Assembly: GCF_009931655.1 (NCBI RefSeq)
Contig: NZ_CP047984.1
Coordinates: forward strand, 4,791,001-4,855,000
Length of the DNA stretch: 64,000 nt
DNA from: Pontibacter russatus
GTDB taxonomy: Bacteria; Bacteroidota; Bacteroidia; Cytophagales; Hymenobacteraceae
Direction of reading: 5' to 3'
Shown: positions 34,910 through 42,841 of the stretch, in pieces
Position numbering within the stretch: position 1 is the stretch's first letter
How the letters are laid out: each line of letters starts with the position of its first letter
The notes under the pieces: model-generated
Told to the model about the DNA's origin: nothing
Databases searched by the model: none
The model's input: the letters and a program-made list of their open reading frames with translations, nothing else
Translations under genes and position numbers: made by a program

Positions 34910-36628
34910 TTAGAATAGTCTGTTTCCTTTAGAGAAGTTCCACATTTTAGTTTGATAATAGTCTAATTCCGAACTTACAATTTCGTATTCTTCTTTCTGT
35001 AGTAAGCTGCCTTTTTCATTGAGTTGTATAATTTTGCAATTGAAATCAACATTGTATAACTCTTCAATTCCTAAAATCAATTGAGTATCATCAGGTTGAT
35101 TTCTATTGATGAAATTTAATATTTCGTCAACATGACCTAAATCCTGAGCTTGCTGATTTGGAGAATCAATTATTACAGGGCAAAATGCAGATGAAGAATA
35201 CTTCTTCATTACTTGAAATATACTGAAGTAATAAGCTATTAAAGCTCGTGGTAATGCGCTCCCAGTCTCAGGTATTCTAGTATCAATTTTTTTATAGCTT
35301 TCCTCTTTGAGAGACTTTACATCTAGTTCAAGTAGGTATTTTCTCATCAAGCCATTGTAGTAGCCTACAATTTCAGCTCTTTTGTCTTTATCAGTTAACC
35401 CTTTAAGTCTATCATCTAATATCTTTTTCTCACGATGATTATCATAAATACTCTGAAGAATATTCTTAGAACTCTCTTCGAAAACAGTCTTTACTTCATT
35501 TCTACCTGCATTTTCAATTAAATCTCGAAGTTTGATCTCACCTTTTTTATGATCTAAAATAGCCTCAACTCTAGTAATTTCTTCGTTGCTACGTGTTAAT
35601 GATAAGTTCTCTTTTGCTATTTTCTCATCAATCGTTTTAAGTTCTCTTGTGAGTTCGCTAATGAGTTCTTTGCAACGATCTTCATCTTTAGCAATCTCAA
35701 ATCTTTCTAAAAAAGAGTTTGAATAATGGGCGCCACAGGTAGGACAGTCAACAGAATCTTCTACTAATATTTTTGTAGCATAATCATAGTCTTTTCTAGT
35801 CTCATTAAAGGCATTCTTGGCTATTGTTAATTGAGACTCAATGTAGATTTTTATGTTATATAAATCTACAAGTTTTGATTTTAAAAGCTCTTGAGAGTTT
35901 TTGAGAACTTCACATTCTACCAGCAAATCTTTTTTATCATCTTTAAAGCCATCAATATCTATGTTGAAATCTACCCTAGATATTTTCTCTTTAATCTTAT
36001 CTAAGACATTTTTTAATAGCTTCCTTTCATTCTCTAGTTCACTGATTTTGATGATATATTCTTCAATTTCTGATTTCGTAGTATAATATTCATTAGGTTT
36101 AAGACCCGAGTGATATGAAACTATAGGTTCTCTAAAATTTTTAATTTGTTTAAGACCAGTGAAGCTATTCCAATTGCTTTGCCAACTTATATCCTGATCA
36201 ATATAGTATGGCAAAAACAAAAATGCTGGCGGTGGTGTAATAATTAGGCCCTGCTGGTTCGGTAATTTAATTTTAAATTCCAGCAGATTAGCTAAGTATA
36301 ATCCTAGTCCATTTGTAACACTATCATATACATTAATTAATTCATTATTACCGTCAAAAAGTCCATAAAGCTTTCCATCCTTCAATATTGAATAACTGAT
36401 GTTGTCAACTTTAAATCTTACGAAAGATATAGGTGATAATTTCTTCCAAGTTGGATGATCTTTGAATGGTTCAGCACCGAATGTTTTATAGATACTCTTA
36501 ATTAAACTTGATTTACCTGTACCATTTTTACCGAATATCAGAGTCCTCCTCTCGTCGAATTCCACCTTTTTTGCCTTCTTCTCGGTTGTCGATAGAAGCA
36601 TTATTTCGGACAAAATGAATTTTTTCAT
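34910..36628 (-). CDS. lmuB: Rad50/SMC-like ATPase, probable Lamassu LmuB
   Basis: 572 residues. Walker A is GKNGTGKSS at residues 33-41. Two coiled-coil arms flank a Rad50-type zinc hook, C295-P-T-C298, near residue 295. Walker B is VIIDSPN at about 485-491 with D488. The DNA is AT-rich, unlike most core genes of the window. It is paired, 50 bases after its upstream neighbour, with a Cap4/DUF4297-type nuclease, the two-gene layout of Lamassu anti-phage systems, where the SMC-like protein senses phage or plasmid DNA and the partner kills. A Rad50-like repair protein is the alternative, but no Mre11 partner is present. Confidence 0.72.
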   Translation of the reverse strand: MKKFILSEIMLLSTTEKKAKKVEFDERRTLIFGKNGTGKSSLIKSIYKTFGAEPFKDHPTWKKLSPISFVRFKVDNISYSILKDGKLYGLFDGNNELINVYDSVTNGLGLYLANLLEFKIKLPNQQGLIITPPPAFLFLPYYIDQDISWQSNWNSFTGLKQIKNFREPIVSYHSGLKPNEYYTTKSEIEEYIIKISELENERKLLKNVLDKIKEKISRVDFNIDIDGFKDDKKDLLVECEVLKNSQELLKSKLVDLYNIKIYIESQLTIAKNAFNETRKDYDYATKILVEDSVDCPTCGAHYSNSFLERFEIAKDEDRCKELISELTRELKTIDEKIAKENLSLTRSNEEITRVEAILDHKKGEIKLRDLIENAGRNEVKTVFEESSKNILQSIYDNHREKKILDDRLKGLTDKDKRAEIVGYYNGLMRKYLLELDVKSLKEESYKKIDTRIPETGSALPRALIAYYFSIFQVMKKYSSSAFCPVIIDSPNQQAQDLGHVDEILNFINRNQPDDTQLILGIEELYNVDFNCKIIQLNEKGSLLQKEEYEIVSSELDYYQTKMWNFSKGNRLF

Positions 36629-36678
36629 AATTCTTAGTTCTGATATTCCTGATAAGCTTTCTGAAATTACCTGTAGCT

Positions 36679-37776
36679 TTATTCATATATTTCTGATAGG
36701 ATCATAGCTTTGATATAGTATTCATCGTAGTTGGTCCTTAAATTCATGCTACTCTTAAATTTAGCAAGCACATTTTCAACACAGCTACTGAGTGTTATCC
36801 CAACAAATCCATTATTATTCTCTTCCTCTTGGACTATTATTCGTATCTGCTCAATATGTTTGAACAAATAATCGTTATTTGGCTCCATCCTTTCTATTTC
36901 GAGCTTCTTCCAATTATGATTTAGTTTCTTACGTTCAGAAAATGTCACGCAATCACTTATTAACTCATTATTGATGTCGCTCCAAAGGGCATCATAATTT
37001 TTATCTATTCCTGTTGCTTTAATAATCCTCTCAAATTGACTTTTACCTATAGCTTTATTAGAAATTAAATCTTTATAGGTTAGTGTTTCCTTATTATAAT
37101 TTGCTCTCCTTTTAACTTCATCAAATAACATTCTGTATACAGAAGGTACATTGAACTTTTTTTCAGGATAAAGTCCATCTAAGAAATCTGTGATTTTGCC
37201 CTTAGCATGACCAGAGCTTTCATCAAGGCTTAAATCTATAACCTTTAAAAATGTAATATCCTCATACACTGGATCTGACATCAAGGAGTGCTCGGTTTTT
37301 AGCCGGCTTAATATTTCTGCTTTATTTTTAACAGATAATTCGACTACACAAATATTATCTTTTGATAGAGAGGATGTTTTATCTTCTAAATCAACGCTGA
37401 ATCTAGCATTTGATATAAAATTTAATGATGTTGTCTCTATATCGTATTTTGCTTTGCAATCATAAAGTTTACCAATTATAGATAGTAACACCTTACCATT
37501 TTTACCCTTTTCTGCTTCTATTAACTTTTTAAGAGTCCAGTTGCCAGACTTTTTGCCTTTAATTTGATAGAATTGAACCGTCTTTGGATCATGTTCTGAA
37601 TCCATAATTATCAAATCTTCATGCCAGTCAAAGATTATAACATAGTCGCTAAGAGATGTATGAGTTTCAATTAACTTACATAAACTCCAGTCCTTTTGAT
37701 AATTAAAACGGCTAGATGAAGTTGAACCAGATTTCTCACGTGGTCTTGTTGATACGATCTTATCCTTTAGGACCAT
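36679..37776 (-). CDS. lmuA: Cap4/DUF4297-type nuclease, probable Lamassu LmuA effector
   Basis: 365 residues. The N-terminal ~75 residues carry the family pattern: FNYQKDW at 24-30, then an acidic D50-W-H-E53-D54 stretch and Q71-I-K73, a PD-(D/E)xK-like active site as in dsDNA nucleases of the DUF4297 (Cap4) type. The C-terminal ~200 residues are helical and unassigned, where Lamassu effectors contact the ATPase. The gene is AT-rich, starts after the hsdM remnant and precedes the SMC-like ATPase. No LmuC gene is seen. A Lamassu-Cap4 system is the best reading; it is from motif and context, not a search. Confidence 0.7.
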   Translation of the reverse strand: MVLKDKIVSTRPREKSGSTSSSRFNYQKDWSLCKLIETHTSLSDYVIIFDWHEDLIIMDSEHDPKTVQFYQIKGKKSGNWTLKKLIEAEKGKNGKVLLSIIGKLYDCKAKYDIETTSLNFISNARFSVDLEDKTSSLSKDNICVVELSVKNKAEILSRLKTEHSLMSDPVYEDITFLKVIDLSLDESSGHAKGKITDFLDGLYPEKKFNVPSVYRMLFDEVKRRANYNKETLTYKDLISNKAIGKSQFERIIKATGIDKNYDALWSDINNELISDCVTFSERKKLNHNWKKLEIERMEPNNDYLFKHIEQIRIIVQEEENNNGFVGITLSSCVENVLAKFKSSMNLRTNYDEYYIKAMILSEIYE

Positions 37777-37856
37777 TGATAATTATTAATAGTGGCTATA
37801 AAATTTAGTTAATATACTTTATTAAAATATGTTCTTAGCAAGAGCTAGGTGTGTGA

Positions 37857-38112
37857 TTACATCCCAACCCCAATCCCCTCCAGATTCTTCCGAATCCGCT
37901 TCTCCAGCAGGGCGTTTTCCTCAAACTGAGCGGCCAGTTCGGTAGTCAGCAGCTTCATCTTCTCTTCAAACGGCACGCCGTCGTCTTCCTCGGCTTCGGA
38001 GCCCACGTAGCGGCCCGGCGAGAGCACGTGTTGTAACGTTATTCCAGATTTCATTTTTAAAATCTATATCAGCCTTGGGTTTGGCGGTAGGGGTAGTGTT
38101 TTTACTGGCCAT
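37857..38112 (-). pseudogene. hsdM: HsdM remnant: first ~25 codons fused out of frame to the last ~58
   Basis: ATG 38112 begins MASKNTTPTAKPKADIDFK, then NEIWNN, the usual start of a type I methylase that would go on as 'AADKLRG'. At about 38035 it passes, in another frame, straight into HVLSPGRYVGSEAEEDDG and the helical C-terminus (EEKMKLLTTELAAQFEE), the known HsdM ending. The whole SAM domain (about 400 codons) is missing, including NPPY and the SAM loop, so modification activity must be lost. This is a deletion scar within the type I operon. Confidence 0.85.
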
Positions 38113-38208
38113 ATATAGAATCCGCTGTTTAAACAGGAACAGGAGTTTAAGGTACTAAAACTTTATAGAAAATATGCTATAAATAATATGTTTTTCAATA
38201 GAAGCAAA

Positions 38209-38236
38209 AAAGTCTGTAGCTGCTGCTACAGACTTT
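38209..38236 (-). terminator. Terminator of the small leftward gene
   Basis: AAAGTCTGTAGC pairs with GCTACAGACTTT around TGCT. Read leftward it is followed by TTTTTTG, a good intrinsic terminator. Confidence 0.8.
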
Positions 38237-38317
38237 CAAGGTATAGAATAAAGCTTATATAGTTACTTTCCGATGCAGAAAGTAATATATGTATATATTT
38301 AGCTTATGTACTGTATG

Positions 38318-38503
38318 TTATATCGATATTGTGTTGGCAGAGGTATAAATATGGAACAACTTGTTTGCCTTAAGTATGTATTCATAAACAGATTCGTCTA
38401 ACAATGGAGCCATTCTTTTTATGTAATTCTCAAAGAAGTTTGCTCCTTCATCAATCTCTTTCAATAGGCTATCCAAGCTAAACCTACCAACTTTATTTAA
38501 CAT
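38318..38503 (-). CDS. Small AT-rich hypothetical protein
   Basis: 61 residues (begins MLNKVGRFSLDSLLKEID). Helical, charged, unrecognised. A terminator about 80 bases after its stop supports transcription in this direction. It may be the remaining end of a longer gene cut by the events that shaped the region, since the IS110 gene begins 280 bases upstream on the opposite strand. Confidence 0.4.
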   Translation of the reverse strand: MLNKVGRFSLDSLLKEIDEGANFFENYIKRMAPLLDESVYEYILKANKLFHIYTSANTISI

Positions 38504-38599
38504 CCTATGTTTGTTCTCAGTGTCTTAGCTACGCTTTTTCCCCTTTTGTTAATCAGAGAAAATATTATCTAAAACAGATAAAACAAGTACCTAAGCTAT

Positions 38600-38783
38600 A
38601 GACAAGAAAACTGGGTAAGGAATAAGATTCCTATTTAACAAGGGTACATAAACCCGCGCCTTATGACAATCCCCTTACCCGGCTTCTTCACCTTGAACAG
38701 TTCATTAGGCCCGGAGCCTGCATCAGGATGTTGAGTGTAAGAGAAGCTTCTTTTTGTCACCTGTATAACTTATAAAACATTGC
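38600..38783 (+). ncRNA. Structured 5' region of the IS110 element, candidate bridge RNA
   Basis: IS110-group elements encode a bridge RNA between their left end and the transposase. Here GGGTAAGG (38613-38620) pairs with CCTTACCC (38673-38680), enclosing hairpins GGAAT-AAG-ATTCC (38619-38631) and GGGT-ACATAA-ACCC (38642-38655). Further on are AGGC-CCGGA-GCCT (38707-38719) and the palindrome GAAGCTTC (38743-38750). Position and structure fit; the guide loops have not been matched to the element ends. Confidence 0.4.
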
Positions 38784-39740
38784 ATGATGGAGCATATTTA
38801 CACTGGTATTGATGTGGCCAAAGACAGCTTTGTGGTGGCTACGAAACTAGCAGGCAAAGTAACTACCTCTTTGCACCAAAACAACAAGAAGGGTATTAAC
38901 AGCTTTCTTAAAGGCCTGCCAGATTACTCCTGGTGCATTATGGAGGCAACAGGGGTTTACAGCCTGCAGTTGGCCATCGCCTTGTATGAAAAAGGCATCA
39001 AGGTGTCGGTGGTGAATCCTTTGCAGATCAAGCGCTTTGCCCAGACTAAGTTAAAGAGGACGAAAACAGACAAGGTAGATGCGGCGCTCATCGCAGAGTA
39101 TGGAGAGCGCATGCAGCCAAAGCTATACGAGCCGCCAGCCCCTTTCATGAGGAAGCTACAGCAACAGCGTATGTCTTTGAAGCTGCTTATCAAGAGCAAG
39201 CGCTCCTTCTTAAATCAGTTACATGCCCTGGCGCAATTAGAGGATGTCGACAAAGCCGCGGTGAAAGCCTGTAAAGCAGTCTTGGCAAGCATAGAAAAGC
39301 AAATTACAGGACTAGAACGTCAGATGCAGCAAACGGCTGAGGAGCACTGCCAGGAGCTCTTTACCTTGCTGCAGACTATTCCCGGCATCAGCACTAAATC
39401 TGCCATAGAGCTCATCGTGGTCTCTGGCGGATTTAGAAATTTTACCTCAGCCAGGCAGTTCAGTGCCTTTATTGGTATCAGTCCCTGCATCCATGAGTCT
39501 GGTACCTCCATACGCGGATACAGGGGGATCAGCAGGATCGGAGACAAAAACATAAGAGCCACGCTCTACATGTGTTCCATGACGGCAAAAGTTCACAACA
39601 AGGCTTGTCAGGAGCTTTATGAGCGGATGGTTGCCGCAGGAAAAGCAAAGAAAGTAGCCTTGGTGGCCGTGATGAACAAGCTCATAAAACAGGTGTTCGG
39701 AATGGTAAGATCCGGGGAGGTTTACTCAGCACAATGCTGA
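38784..39740 (+). mobile_element. IS110-family transposase (DEDD recombinase)
   Basis: 318 residues. The RuvC-like N-terminal domain shows D10 (GIDVAKD), E54 (MEATGVY), and D96 and D99 (KTDKVDAALIAEY), the four acidic residues of IS110 enzymes. The C-terminal domain carries GISPCIHESGTSIRGYRG with the SGTS serine expected to be the second nucleophile. It is full length and uninterrupted. The element's outer ends cannot be fixed from one copy, as IS110 lacks clear inverted repeats. It lies just beyond the type I RM scar and may have helped split that locus. Confidence 0.93.
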
Positions 39741-40306
39741 ACGCAGCTGCTGGAATAAAAGCACGCATACACTTGCTTTTTAGCACAGTTCATAATGTCT
39801 GTTATAACACAAACCCCTTCACAAGGTGGACCCGCACCCGCTCCCTTTGGTGCTTTCGCGGGAGGGGGGGCTAACCGCACTGGCTCCCCTACCTGAGAAG
39901 CAGCGATGGTCTGTGAAGTTGGGATGAAAAAGGAGCCGTTGTCAAATATCAGAAAGCGTGAGCTCTTCCTAAAAGCGGATGAAGTTTTCCCTTCGCTTTT
40001 CCTAATTGAAAGGCTCTGGGACCAGTATGTATCAGTTAACTATCTTTATCGGTTTGCCTGTTATCCACCCCTTCTAAATCTGTCTTACTTTCCTTCTCGA
40101 CCAAATCCCTGGGATATAAAGGCTATAAGGATCTTACAAAACATATAAGTTAATACCGGATCCCCAGCACCCAATTAAATTGTTTTGCCCTGTGGCTAAA
40201 TTTAAAACAAATTGATAATAATTAATTATAAATTATTTATTATCAATAAGATACGTATAAATATTACAGCCACATCAGTACACCTGCTGCTCTAAACCTT
40301 GAAATC
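39741..40306. other. Gap after the IS110 gene
   Basis: About 565 bases. A weak hairpin, AAAAGCA (39757-39763) with TGCTTTT (39774-39780), might end IS transcription. A purine- and C-rich stretch follows at 39820-39870, and an 80-codon open frame at 39906-40148 has no recognisable character. The right end of the IS must lie here. Confidence 0.45.
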
Positions 40307-40984
40307 ATGATACATATTTATTCTTTAAAAGAAGTAGCGGGGCTAGGCATTGCCATTCTCCTACTTCTAACCACTATTCCGGTAAAAGCACAGAGTGACA
40401 GCCCGGGACCTAAAATCGGCGTGAAAGCCGGGCTTAACTTTTCGCAACTCTACGTAGATCAGCCCAATGCAGAAGACGAAAATGTAAAGCTGGGCTATCA
40501 TTTTGGGATTTTCGGGAAAATTCCCGTTACGGACTTTCTGGCTGTCCAGCCGGAGGTGCTCTACACCAACGTCGGTTCTAAGGTAACTTACGGTGGCTCT
40601 GATGTAGCTGATATTCTAGGCATTGAGCCCGGAGAGGTGCGGTTTAACCTGAACTATGTGCAAGTGCCGGTGGCTTTAGCCATTAATATTGGTCCTTTGA
40701 ATGTTCATGCCGGACCTTACCTGGCTTACCTGCTTTCTGCTAATGTCAAAGATTTAGAAAAATCTGAATTGAGCGCTAAAGATATAAAGGACCTGGAAAC
40801 AGAAGACTTCAACCGAACTGACTATGGGGTAATGGGCGGCGTTGGCTTTGATATACAGAACGTCACTGTTGGAGCGCGCTATAATTATGGGCTGCGCGAA
40901 ATTGGAAAAAGTGGCCTGGCAGGCAGCTTTACCGAAAATTCCAAGAACTCAATCGTTCAGATTTACCTGGGATTTGGCATTTGA
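40307..40984 (+). CDS. Outer-membrane beta-barrel (porin-family) protein
   Basis: 225 residues. A signal peptide is present, with hydrophobic core AGLGIAILLLLTTIPV and cleavage after VKA-Q. Then come beta-barrel repeats of the OMP_b-brl_2 (PorT-like) type: KIGVKAGLNFSQLY, LGYHFGIFGKIPV, FLAVQPEVLYT and NVTVGARYNYGL, ending in a strand with terminal I. Such proteins are common in Bacteroidota outer membranes with undefined roles. A long intergenic region lies upstream. Confidence 0.88.
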   Translation: MIHIYSLKEVAGLGIAILLLLTTIPVKAQSDSPGPKIGVKAGLNFSQLYVDQPNAEDENVKLGYHFGIFGKIPVTDFLAVQPEVLYTNVGSKVTYGGSDVADILGIEPGEVRFNLNYVQVPVALAINIGPLNVHAGPYLAYLLSANVKDLEKSELSAKDIKDLETEDFNRTDYGVMGGVGFDIQNVTVGARYNYGLREIGKSGLAGSFTENSKNSIVQIYLGFGI

Positions 40985-41012
40985 TTCTCTCTCATACATA
41001 AATACAATCACC

Positions 41013-41264
41013 ATGGCAAGTCTTAATCGGAAAATGGTTTTGAATTCACTCATCAAACATGAAACGCTCACTTTGGGCGATCTGGCAAATATGGTAAATC
41101 CGGGTACAGTACCAGAGGACAACCATTTGCAATTGCTAGTAGATGAGTTATACGATAGCGGGTACATACATATGCTTAATGGGGTAACTCCCTGTACCTA
41201 TACTATCACCATTGAAGGGATAAGGGAAGGGAAAAGACTCACCCAGGAAGTCCATAACAGATAG
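41013..41264 (+). CDS. Small winged-helix-like protein
   Basis: 83 residues from ATG 41013. HETLTLGDLANMVNP and a second helix-turn (QLLVDELYDSGYIHML) followed by beta-like YTITIEGIREG suggest a winged helix domain, so a small DNA-binding regulator is possible. It begins 29 bases after the barrel gene and might be co-transcribed. No named family recognised. Confidence 0.6.
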   Translation: MASLNRKMVLNSLIKHETLTLGDLANMVNPGTVPEDNHLQLLVDELYDSGYIHMLNGVTPCTYTITIEGIREGKRLTQEVHNR

Positions 41265-41657
41265 CCCCCAGCCTTTCCCGGCAAAGAGAAACCGATAATC
41301 AGTGTTATGTCTCATTGTATCAAGACAGGCTTTGCTTCTGACTTATTGCTAAAGCTTGCTGCCGTTGAGGGAGCAAGGGCTTTACGGCCCAACCTGGTTT
41401 CTACTGGCTGTGACATGGCATACAGGAGGTAGAAACACACCCTCATTCGAAGCAGGCAACACTTTGTAGAACCACGCTAAGATGCACTTTTGAACCTGAG
41501 GCTCCGCTACCGTTACTAGTCTGCTGAAGCTTAGCCTTATCTAAGCTCCGACAGGCCTTTCTATACTTGCTCTTACCTGTATCACCCTCGTTTTTGCCCC
41601 GTCACCTGCTCCTGCTCCATCAAGTGCAAAAGCCAAACATGACTTAAAACCAAGCAT
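41265..41657. other. Intergenic region, nothing recognised
   Basis: About 390 bases before the secreted protein gene; no hairpin or promoter box that I can defend. Confidence 0.5.
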
Positions 41658-42839
41658 ATGAAAAAAAACTACACTCTCTTGATTTGTTTGCTGTTTAGTT
41701 ACCCCGTGTTTGCCCAATACGACGTGGTGGTGTTCAACTACGACAGGAGCTACTTTAACGAGGGCCAGCCTTTGCCAACCGAAAGCGATTTTATGCTGAC
41801 AGGAGAAACGGGAAAGGATGTTGGCATGGTGGAGGTCTTTATTTACGGCTCCCCCGAAACAGATAAAAAGCCTCTCTACAGGAACGCTTGGAAGAAAAGG
41901 CCCTCCAGCGCTGAAAGCGGCTTTATACTTCCCGTGAATTACCCCTTGCGCGGAAACGAAAAGTATACTTTTGTCCTCAACTATTATGAGCCAGCCTCGG
42001 CCCTGCAGCAACAGCAACTCCTGAGGCAACTCAACTCCGCCCTGGATTCCTATATTGACCAGTCTTTTGTGGTAAGCAAGAGCAGCGTGGAGCTGCGGAA
42101 GCACCCCCGGAACATGCGCAGCGACATGAATGCAATCGTAAGCGGCGGGCTGGGGCTCTACCGAAACCAGCTAAATTATGAGTTCGGCGGTTTTTCGGAT
42201 ATCATTCTGGATAAACTGGACCAGATCAACGGCCTGCGGCTGCGAAAAGCCCGGCGCAATATTATAGCAGGTGAAGGGGAAGATAACCGAACAGTCAGGC
42301 TGAAATATGCACAGGAACAGGTGGAGGCCCTGAAAGTGCTGGTGAACCAGGAAGTTGCGCAGTATGCGAACGCACAGCTGCTCGCCTTAACAGACTCTAA
42401 AAAGATTACAGATTACGCCACCAAGAAGACCAGGAATGTCCTGGCGATCAATGCTGGCTATGGTGGCGTGTACTACTCGGGTGATGTTGATAATTTCACT
42501 TCGGACACGGCGCCCTATGTCGGCATCTCCATCCCGTTTGGCAGGGCCATATTCTCTTCTGCCTTCTGGTCGAGAGCCAGTGTCTCCGCAGGCGTGTTTC
42601 TGACGAACCTGGAGTTCGGGGAAGACAACGTGGCGACGGGGCCTCTGGTAAAGCGCCCTTTTTACGTGGCCCTGGGCTACAGAGCACTTCCTTTTGTTCG
42701 CATCAATGCGGGAGCCGCCGTGCTGCAAAGCGACCAGGCGTCTAATGCCCTCTCCGATTTCAACGTGGACCGCGTGTACATCCGGCCGTTCATAGGCTTA
42801 AGCCTGGAGCTTAATTTATGGCTGGACTTAAACAGGTAG
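41658..42839 (+). CDS. Secreted protein with C-terminal outer-membrane barrel-like strands
   Basis: 393 residues. Signal peptide MKKNYTLLICLLFSYPVFA, then a soluble region with a helical middle (about 120-250). The last ~120 residues are barrel-like (NVLAINAGYGGVYYSG, KRPFYVALGYRAL, IRPFIGLSLELNLWL). I do not recognise a family. Its stop lies two bases before the likely start of the next envelope protein, so both are probably one operon. Confidence 0.8.
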   Translation: MKKNYTLLICLLFSYPVFAQYDVVVFNYDRSYFNEGQPLPTESDFMLTGETGKDVGMVEVFIYGSPETDKKPLYRNAWKKRPSSAESGFILPVNYPLRGNEKYTFVLNYYEPASALQQQQLLRQLNSALDSYIDQSFVVSKSSVELRKHPRNMRSDMNAIVSGGLGLYRNQLNYEFGGFSDIILDKLDQINGLRLRKARRNIIAGEGEDNRTVRLKYAQEQVEALKVLVNQEVAQYANAQLLALTDSKKITDYATKKTRNVLAINAGYGGVYYSGDVDNFTSDTAPYVGISIPFGRAIFSSAFWSRASVSAGVFLTNLEFGEDNVATGPLVKRPFYVALGYRALPFVRINAGAAVLQSDQASNALSDFNVDRVYIRPFIGLSLELNLWLDLNR

Positions 42840-42841
42840 CC

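Noticed and set aside
39906-40148. 80-codon frame after the IS110 gene
   Set aside because: Unrecognised, in a region that must include the IS right end; I cannot support it as a gene.
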